A program made the translations under genes and the position numbers. Under the pieces are notes generated by a model. The model was not told where the DNA came from. It saw only the letters and a list, made by a program, of their open reading frames with translations, and made no database searches. A stretch of 6,990 nt of DNA from Bacteroidales bacterium (GTDB lineage Bacteria; Bacteroidota; Bacteroidia; Bacteroidales; Muribaculaceae): positions 1 through 6,990 of the forward strand of contig JAHZGZ010000158.1 of assembly GCA_019420545.1 (NCBI GenBank). Direction: 5' to 3'. Shown in pieces: positions 1-4,979 of the stretch. How positions within the stretch are numbered: the stretch's first letter is position 1; each line of letters opens with the position of its first letter.

Positions 1-822
1 GCATTCCTCTCGTACCGTAACTCCAACGAAACCAACAAGAATGCCGTCAACGAGAAGGTATTCTCGGTGGAGGTTGGTTACGGCTATCAGAGCCGTCAGC
101 TCGCCGTTACCCTTAACGGTTACTACACCAAGTGGATTGACAAGACCATGGCCAAGACCGGCAATATGGATGATGGCAACCTCTACTCGATCAACCTCGA
201 GGGCGTGAACGCACGCCACATGGGTATCGAGCTCAACGTAAACTGGATCCCCCTGCAGTGGCTCAACGTAGAGGGTATGCTCTCGCTGGGCAACTGGGAA
301 TGGTGCTCCAATGCCACCGGTTACTTCTACAATAACTTCGGTCAGCCTCTGGCAAACATCTCTACCGGTGCTATCGCATCGGGTATCACCGCTCCCGATC
401 ATGAGAAGGCTGTCGTAAACCAGAAGGGCGTTAAGGTTGCCGACTCCCCCCAGACACAGGGAGCTCTGTCGGTAAGCTTCATCCCGTTCAAGGGATTCAA
501 GATCGGTACCGACTGGGTTGTTGAGGCACGCACCTACTCCGACTTTTCGCTTACCGGCTCGAGCCTCTCTAACGGAACCGTTAATGTAGCCGATCCCTGG
601 CGTATTCCCTGGGGACAGCAGTTTGACCTGTTCGCTTCATACAGCTTCAAGATGGGCGGTCTCCGCGCACGTCTGTATGGCAACGTCTACAACGTGTTCA
701 ACAACTACTACATCACCGATGCCATGACCAATATCAATACTCCCGGCACTTGGGAGAACGCTTACGGTGTGTTCTATTCATTCGGCCGCACTTACTCGAT
801 ACGTATGCGCATCAACTTCTAA
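1..822 (+). CDS. TonB-dependent receptor, C-terminal beta-barrel part (5' end outside window)
   Basis: The reading frame is open from the first base to a TAA, giving 273 residues. The GTG at 67 is internal and not a start, because coherent barrel sequence precedes it. What is seen: alternating polar and hydrophobic strands separated by loops rich in Asn, Gly, Trp and Tyr; a block reading GIELNVNWIPLQWLNVEG; a late block reading RLYGNVYNVFNNYYITDA; and a last strand ending in RMRINF with a terminal Phe, the usual outer-membrane beta-barrel signature. Known for the family: a 22-strand barrel with an N-terminal plug takes up ligands using TonB energy. The plug and most of the barrel lie outside the window, so the ligand cannot be named. 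Codons end mostly in C (AAC, TTC, TAC, ATC), suggesting strong expression. The lipoprotein gene follows after 21 bp without a terminator, so the two are probably co-transcribed and may work as a receptor plus surface lipoprotein. Confidence 0.88.
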   Translation, partial: AFLSYRNSNETNKNAVNEKVFSVEVGYGYQSRQLAVTLNGYYTKWIDKTMAKTGNMDDGNLYSINLEGVNARHMGIELNVNWIPLQWLNVEGMLSLGNWEWCSNATGYFYNNFGQPLANISTGAIASGITAPDHEKAVVNQKGVKVADSPQTQGALSVSFIPFKGFKIGTDWVVEARTYSDFSLTGSSLSNGTVNVADPWRIPWGQQFDLFASYSFKMGGLRARLYGNVYNVFNNYYITDAMTNINTPGTWENAYGVFYSFGRTYSIRMRINF

Positions 823-843
823 TCTTCTCAGAGAACAAGAATT

Positions 844-3027
844 ATGAAAAATAATATATTTAAAGGTCTCTTCGTATGTGGCGTTGCCATCGCCATGGCG
901 GGTTGCTCCGAGAACACCTGGAACGAGGATAATCTCGACGGTTTCGAGGTGCCCAGCCTCAATACCCCCAAGCGCAGCTACATCGACTATACATTTACAG
1001 CCAACGACTATAGCAAGCTGTCGAAGATGAAAGCCTGTCGTGAAAAGGCACAGGCTGCCGGAGTACTTTCCCAGCTTGAGGCTGTAGGCAGCAACGGCTA
1101 TTTCTCTGACGTTATCACCGCCCGTGAGTATCTGCCTATCTGGCTCGATTCCGCAGCCACAGCCCCCGGATCAGTGTTTAAAAGCGCGCTTGTAAACACT
1201 ACAGCCCGTATCTCTTATGAGACGGCTGCTGATATGCCTGTGCCTGTCACCGGTATCAATTCCGCAAAAGCGTATACTGTCACTACCGAGGACTATATGA
1301 AGGTGTATGCTCCGGAGGACGCTAATCCCGGTGATATTAACGAGGAAAATGTAAATTATGCCGAGGCTTTCTCTCCCGGTCATCCGGCTTCCAAATATGT
1401 TCCTGCCCTTTTAAAAACTCAGTTTCCTGATGCTGTTGCCGGTGCATATGCATATGTTTCATATAATGAGAGCCAGACTAATCCCGTATTTGGCGGCTCC
1501 AGCGATACGCCTGATAAGTTTGAATTGTCGAGCACTATCGGATCGGCTGTGCTTAATGAGAACCTGACTTGTTCCGCTGTCGTTACCGGTCTTTCTTCCA
1601 ATGGTATAGTTATTTCAGATAAGTCTGGAAGCATCTTTATTTATCTCGGCAAGACAGCTGAGGATGCTTATACTGTAGGGCAGCAGGTGAAAATTACCGA
1701 TGCCAAGGTGTCGCAGAATTACAAGGCGATGCAATTGTCGAAACCTGCCATTGAGGTGGTTGACGGTACTTGGGCATATACTTTCCCAACCGCTCCCGTA
1801 TATGACGCTACGAAATGGGATGCTTTATTTAACTCTTATTCGACTACGACTTCAGCGGTTCCGACAACTTATATGCAGATTGAGGGCACCCCGTATATGT
1901 CTGGTACATATCTGAATGTTAAGATCGGTGAATCGGAAATTGCCATGTCACCCTATGGAGCGTTTGATGTCGTTAAGAATGCGTTGACTATAGACGTCAA
2001 GCATACTATCAAAGGATATGTCGTTACTTGTAATACCAAGAACAAGTATCTTGGCATGATAGTGACGGAGGTTGACGGCAAACTCATATATGCTCTGCCA
2101 AAGGCTGCTCCTGCCGCCTTTAATTCGCGTGCCGTTGCCGATTTGGCTTCTGAGAAAGTCAACGCTGTATATGAGTACGATGGATCTTCCTGGAGCGTGC
2201 CTGCCGATGTATATGTGCTGACTGCTACTGACTACAAGCAGATGGGTACCTCTGCTGCTGACGATGTTAAGAAAATGTTGCCTACCCTGTTCGCTAAGGA
2301 ATATCCCTATGCGGTCAGTGGCGATGTTAAATATGCAGTATTTGGCAATAACCATCGTTGTGAGCAGCTCGTCTATAACGGCACGGAATGGAATATCAAT
2401 ACAATGACCGTTAAAAGCCAGTTTGTACGCACCAAGGACAAGACATGGATCTATGACCCGACTATCTATGTTACCTTTGAGACCGGTAAGTCAGGAAACT
2501 TCACTGACGAGCTTTCAGGAAAGTTCTGGAAGGGGTGCATAGAATGGGTCTGGAAAGAGAAATGTGTAGGTGAACTTAATCTTGACGCATCACTCTGGGA
2601 CAACTGGGGTCCGTCAGATAGCTTCACCACCCATGGCTATGTATGGGGACGTGGCGCTGCTACCCAGGAAGGCTATAGTGGCGCTTCGGCATGGTACGGA
2701 AATCTTGATACCAAGCTTTCTACGGTAAAGAAGAATATCTCCGCTGACGATTTGAATGTATATTTCGGTGATGTAGCTACCGATGCAAACAAAGATCAGT
2801 TCGCAGAACTTCTGCAGAAACACTTTGCTGAAGAGGTTGCGGCCGGTGCTCTCGGCATGGTATTCCCTGATGCCAAGCCCGGTGCCGACGGTATCGACCA
2901 GGAGTATGAGATTTCCGTTACTCAGTACAATCCTACAAGCCATCAGGTAGCCATACGCTATCGCGTGGTTGCTCCCGGCAAGTTCGTTTTCGTTGAATGC
3001 GAATCATGGGGTCTCAAAGGTGAATAA
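844..3027 (+). CDS. Large modular lipoprotein paired with a TonB-dependent receptor; OB-fold-like regions and a repeated module
   Basis: 727 residues. The start is an ATG 21 bp after the receptor stop, followed by a charged n-region, a hydrophobic stretch and the lipobox MAGC, with Cys21 as the lipidated residue. S22-E23 after the Cys is a partial match to the Bacteroides surface-export signal, so a surface location is possible. Module copies: a pattern like Y-x-[TL]-[TA]-x-x-D-Y occurs at about 49-56, 144-151 and 457-464. In the last two it is followed by a helix with LP or VP and then a strand pair (about 185-208 and 479-502). Y-x-Y-x-G-x-x-W-like elements lie at about 443-450 and 510-516. 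Residues 228-306 read like an OB fold, with a central GIVISDKSGSIFIYLG stretch; about 340-411 may be a second. The C-terminal 180 residues are Trp-rich and unassigned. It lacks the helical look of SusD. It may capture ligand for the receptor; the function is not recognised. Middle codons are more AT-ended than those of the receptor. Confidence 0.85.
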   Translation: MKNNIFKGLFVCGVAIAMAGCSENTWNEDNLDGFEVPSLNTPKRSYIDYTFTANDYSKLSKMKACREKAQAAGVLSQLEAVGSNGYFSDVITAREYLPIWLDSAATAPGSVFKSALVNTTARISYETAADMPVPVTGINSAKAYTVTTEDYMKVYAPEDANPGDINEENVNYAEAFSPGHPASKYVPALLKTQFPDAVAGAYAYVSYNESQTNPVFGGSSDTPDKFELSSTIGSAVLNENLTCSAVVTGLSSNGIVISDKSGSIFIYLGKTAEDAYTVGQQVKITDAKVSQNYKAMQLSKPAIEVVDGTWAYTFPTAPVYDATKWDALFNSYSTTTSAVPTTYMQIEGTPYMSGTYLNVKIGESEIAMSPYGAFDVVKNALTIDVKHTIKGYVVTCNTKNKYLGMIVTEVDGKLIYALPKAAPAAFNSRAVADLASEKVNAVYEYDGSSWSVPADVYVLTATDYKQMGTSAADDVKKMLPTLFAKEYPYAVSGDVKYAVFGNNHRCEQLVYNGTEWNINTMTVKSQFVRTKDKTWIYDPTIYVTFETGKSGNFTDELSGKFWKGCIEWVWKEKCVGELNLDASLWDNWGPSDSFTTHGYVWGRGAATQEGYSGASAWYGNLDTKLSTVKKNISADDLNVYFGDVATDANKDQFAELLQKHFAEEVAAGALGMVFPDAKPGADGIDQEYEISVTQYNPTSHQVAIRYRVVAPGKFVFVECESWGLKGE

Positions 3028-3060
3028 CAGATTCATCAGCTAATCGCTAAGCATAATGCG

Positions 3061-3094
3061 AGGCGCCGCGTCCGGGTCATCGGATGCGGCGCCT
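3061..3094 (+). terminator. GC-rich hairpin after the receptor/lipoprotein unit
   Basis: Fourteen bases, AGGCGCCGCGTCCG, pair with CGGATGCGGCGCCT across a six-base loop (GGTCAT), with one G-U pair in RNA. It starts 34 bp after the lipoprotein stop. No U tract follows, so it may protect a 3' end or act as a weak or factor-assisted terminator rather than a classic intrinsic one. Confidence 0.6.
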
Positions 3095-3167
3095 CTGTTA
3101 TTGCCGAGGAGGCTCGTTGGTTATAGAGTTATAGATTAGTAGTGATTTCCCGGTTATGGTAGGGCAT

Positions 3168-3266
3168 AAGAAAAGCGCTCTGTCTCACGACAAAGCGCTT
3201 TTTAACATGTTGTAAAGTGTATACAGGGATGTGATTATGCGTAAATTTCAAAAATTTTGCTTTCTG
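3168..3266 (-). ncRNA. Candidate leftward small RNA of about 95 nt
   Basis: This is an inference from two signals. A leftward Bacteroides-type promoter match lies at 3271-3301, which would place the first base near 3263-3267. The hairpin at 3171-3203 would end the RNA. No credible open reading frame is present; the only ATG-started frame on this strand at 3210 has seven codons before a stop. Both ends are approximate, and no known RNA family is recognised. Confidence 0.3.
3171..3203. terminator. Intrinsic terminator, possibly bidirectional
   Basis: AAAAGCGCT (3171-3179) pairs with AGCGCTTTT (3194-3202). Inside, TGTC (3181-3184) pairs with GACA (3189-3192) around the loop TCAC, with one C/A mismatch at 3180/3193. 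Rightward it ends in five T, so it can stop transcripts from the lipoprotein gene that pass the first hairpin. Leftward it ends in four T, weaker but sufficient to suggest it could also end a leftward RNA. Confidence 0.75.
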
Positions 3267-3270
3267 TCAA

Positions 3271-3301
3271 CAAAGATATGACATATTTTTTACATATCAA
3301 A
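3271..3301 (-). promoter_or_regulatory. Leftward Bacteroides-type promoter match
   Basis: Read on the minus strand, TTTG (3301-3298) is followed after 19 nt by TATCTTTG (3278-3271). This matches all ten fixed positions of the Bacteroidetes primary sigma pattern TTTG, 19-21 nt, TAnnTTTG. No gene lies directly downstream; transcription would run into the hairpin at 3171-3203. The region is AT-rich, so a chance match remains possible. Confidence 0.45.
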
Positions 3302-3339
3302 TCTCATTAAGATATTTTTTCTAAATAAATGCAAATATT

Positions 3340-3355
3340 ATTCATAATTATGTAT
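3340..3355. promoter_or_regulatory. Imperfect palindrome upstream of the promoter, possible operator
   Basis: CATAATTATG (3343-3352) is a perfect 10-bp palindrome; flanking bases extend it to 16 bp with one mismatched pair (3342/3353). It lies just upstream of the putative -33 element at 3369, where an activator could bind. AT-rich palindromes are common in such regions, so this is only a candidate. Confidence 0.2.
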
Positions 3356-3368
3356 GTGAAATCAAATA

Positions 3369-3400
3369 TATGGCAGCCAATGAAACATTTTTTATTTTTG
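3369..3400 (+). promoter_or_regulatory. Putative promoter of the Ala/Lys-rich lipoprotein gene
   Basis: TATTTTTG at 3393-3400 matches the Bacteroides -7 pattern TAnnTTTG fully. TATG at 3369-3372, 20 nt upstream, matches three of four bases of the -33 TTTG. The start of transcription would be near 3405, giving a leader of about 60 nt before the ATG at 3465. The sequence before that ATG is A-rich with no Shine-Dalgarno motif, as is usual in this phylum. Confidence 0.5.
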
Positions 3401-3464
3401 ATTGTTATTGTCTAAGGAAGTTACAAAAATAACAGATTTTGCGGCTTGTTAAAAAAGATAGATT

Positions 3465-4016
3465 ATGAAAAAATTAGTATTCGCCGCAGCTATGGCTGCT
3501 ATGATGATCGGTATGTACTCGTGTGGTGGTTCGACTTCGGTCAAGGCCGATACCGACGATGGTGCCGCTATCAAGGCAAAGATTGAGAAATGCTCGAATC
3601 CCGACAGTCTGAAAATCTACGTTCAGCAGGCCCGCGAGCATGCCCGGAAACTTGCTGCGCAGGGTGACAGTGCGGCAGCGTCGGCCTATATCAACGATAT
3701 AGCGCCAGCAGTACAGAAAAAGGATGCCGCCGTTGCCAAGATGATGGCTCTTACCGAGAGTGCCGACTACACTACCGTGCTTGCCGTGGATTCTACAAAG
3801 AGTGCGGTAGCGAATGCCGCCGACTCTGTGGCCGCTGCGGCTTCTTCAGCCTACAATTCGGCAAAAGAGGCAGTGTCTGAAAAGGCCGGTGAGGTGAAGG
3901 ATGCATCAGTCAATGCCTACAACTCGGCTAAGGACGCCACTGTAAAGGCTGCCGACGACGCCAAGGCAAAGGCTGCCGAGGCTTTACAGGCCGGTGCCGA
4001 CAAGCTCAAGAAATAA
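3465..4016 (+). CDS. Small Ala/Lys-rich lipoprotein with LEA-like amphipathic repeats
   Basis: 183 residues. A short Lys-Lys n-region, a hydrophobic Ala/Met stretch and a lipobox MYSC place the lipidated Cys at residue 20. A low-complexity linker follows, then a helix-forming part (about 33-90). The C-terminal third (about 112-183) is almost only Ala, Lys, Asp, Glu, Ser and Val with no Pro or Gly-rich breaks. AYNSAK recurs at 129-134 and 151-156, exactly 22 residues (two 11-mers) apart, and the rest continues in roughly 11-residue steps to the terminal LKK. Such 11-mers form amphipathic helices in LEA and apolipoprotein-like proteins. No acidic surface-export signal follows the Cys, so an inner-leaflet, periplasm-facing anchor is likely. 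A role in envelope stress, or spanning the periplasm as a coiled coil in the manner of Lpp, is speculation. It stands alone, with its own promoter and a convergent neighbour. Confidence 0.85.
   Translation: MKKLVFAAAMAAMMIGMYSCGGSTSVKADTDDGAAIKAKIEKCSNPDSLKIYVQQAREHARKLAAQGDSAAASAYINDIAPAVQKKDAAVAKMMALTESADYTTVLAVDSTKSAVANAADSVAAAASSAYNSAKEAVSEKAGEVKDASVNAYNSAKDATVKAADDAKAKAAEALQAGADKLKK
3849..3944 (+). repeat. 66-bp-spaced internal repeat within the lipoprotein gene
   Basis: The stretch from 3849 (GCCTACAATTCGGCAAAAGA) recurs at 3915 as GCCTACAACTCGGCTAAGGA, differing mostly at third codon positions. The offset is 66 bp, or 22 codons. The synonymous differences show that the duplication is not recent and that the protein repeat has been kept by selection (inference). 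Confidence 0.6.
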
Positions 4017-4050
4017 GCGATCACGCCCCCGCGATGTGGTTGCAAAATGC

Positions 4051-4145
4051 AAAAAAAATGTAGGGACGCGGCGTGCCGCGTTACATCAAGACAATCAGGG
4101 GGGTACTGTTTGCATAATGTAACGCGGCACGCCGCGTCCCTACAT
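4051..4145 (-). terminator. Intrinsic terminator of the leftward LPS-core operon, made from the inverted repeat
   Basis: Read leftward, the hairpin (either the left arm alone or both arms paired) is followed directly by eight T, seen as A4051-A4058 on the plus strand. It lies 46 bp past the kinase stop, a fitting place for the operon end. Rightward no T run follows the repeat, so stopping of the lipoprotein gene here would depend on structure alone. Confidence 0.7.
4058..4145. repeat. REP/BIME-like inverted repeat with 29-bp perfect arms
   Basis: The arms at 4058-4086 and 4117-4145 are exact reverse complements, separated by 30 nt. Each arm is also a hairpin by itself: ACGCGGC, loop GT, GCCGCGT, with an outer ATGTA/TACAT pairing and a three-base GGG (or CCC) bulge. 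GTAG sits at the foot of the left arm (4060-4063) and, on the minus strand, of the right arm. In enterobacteria REP elements have a GTAG at the 5' foot of the hairpin, are mobilised by RAYT (Y1) transposases, and often occur as inverted pairs (BIMEs) between convergent genes, as here. No transposase is in the window, and copy number in the genome cannot be seen. Confidence 0.7.
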
Positions 4146-4191
4146 TCTGTGATTGGTATAATAGCGGTATAGTTTTGCAGCGCCGCGTTTA

Positions 4192-4944
4192 TTATTTTCT
4201 TGGGAAGAGATGTTTCAGGCGCTGTTTGCGGCGCTGAAACGCTATATATTCGTCGAGAGCGGCCGAGGCTTCGTCGCATACGCTCTGCATATCCTCTTTG
4301 GCCGACATGGCGTAGAGAGCCGCCAGGCGCAGCGTCTGGGCTTTGTCGAGATTGATTGAGCGGAACATGGTCATAAGCCTCTTGCGCGAGCGCACGCCGA
4401 ACTCCATGCGGTTGAGGTCGATATAGTGGAAGCGGTAGGCGCCGTTTTCCTCGCGGGTGAACAGCACGTTGCCGGGCGAGAAATCCTTATGCAGCACTCC
4501 GGCACGGTGCAGCTTCACTATATCGGCGGCAAAGGCGCGGAGCAGAGCGTCGCAGTCGGGATTCTTTTCCCAGCCGCGCAGGTTTTCCCCTTTGACATTT
4601 TCGGAAATATAGTAGCTCTGGCGCAGGCGCCCGTCGACACGCACCTCGCCGTAGGCTATCGGGGTAGGGGTGTGGAATCCGAGCTCCTGGAGTTTTTTTG
4701 CGTTCTGATAGGAGCGCATGGCCTTGCTTTTGCGCAGATGGGTGTAGACAAGCGAGTTGAGCAGATTAGGTACGCGGAACGCTTTTATTACAAGATCCGT
4801 GCCCCCTACGTTGAGGCGGTATACGGTATTGCGGGCTTTATACATCACTTCCGCATCGGCCGGAATGCCGTGGCGGATGATTTTTTCTATTTCAGGTCTT
4901 ATTTTGGTGAAGCGTGCGCTCACGTGGATGTGGTAGGAGGGCAT
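4192..4944 (-). CDS. Kdo/WaaP-type lipopolysaccharide core kinase family protein
   Basis: 250 residues, the usual size for this family. The start is the ATG at 4944, where family-like sequence (MPSYHIHVSA) begins. The frame stays open for 130 codons upstream, but there it is only an Arg-rich shadow of the glycosyltransferase gene. Kinase motifs in order: Lys54 in LVIKAF (ATP-binding lysine), a catalytic loop LHKDFSPGNVLF with His152, Asp154 and Asn159, and Asp176 in HYIDLNR (metal-binding, DFG equivalent). The alphaC-like stretch KAMRSYQNAKKL has Gln80 where I would expect Glu. Family members phosphorylate Kdo or heptose of the LPS inner core at the cytoplasmic face. It is the last gene of a leftward operon, 35 bp after the glycosyltransferase. 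That spacer holds no G on the mRNA strand, so no Shine-Dalgarno pairing is possible. The exact sugar acceptor cannot be told from sequence. Confidence 0.85.
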   Translation of the reverse strand: MPSYHIHVSARFTKIRPEIEKIIRHGIPADAEVMYKARNTVYRLNVGGTDLVIKAFRVPNLLNSLVYTHLRKSKAMRSYQNAKKLQELGFHTPTPIAYGEVRVDGRLRQSYYISENVKGENLRGWEKNPDCDALLRAFAADIVKLHRAGVLHKDFSPGNVLFTREENGAYRFHYIDLNRMEFGVRSRKRLMTMFRSINLDKAQTLRLAALYAMSAKEDMQSVCDEASAALDEYIAFQRRKQRLKHLFPRK

Positions 4945-4979
4945 GGGGGATGTTGTGTTGGTGGGATGAGGATATTGAG

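Noticed and set aside
67..822. Receptor gene starting at the GTG at 67
   Set aside because: The frame is open to base 1 and the upstream residues continue the barrel sequence, so this is a gene fragment cut by the window edge.
1948..2355. 135-codon minus-strand open frame inside the large lipoprotein
   Set aside because: It is fully antisense to a well supported lipoprotein and has no recognisable features.
3056..3139. 27-residue open frame after the lipoprotein
   Set aside because: It runs through the terminator hairpin and has Ala/Gly/Arg-rich, hairpin-derived composition; no start signal supports it.
4058..4145. CRISPR array
   Set aside because: There are only two copies and they are inverted, not direct, with no further spacers or cas genes.
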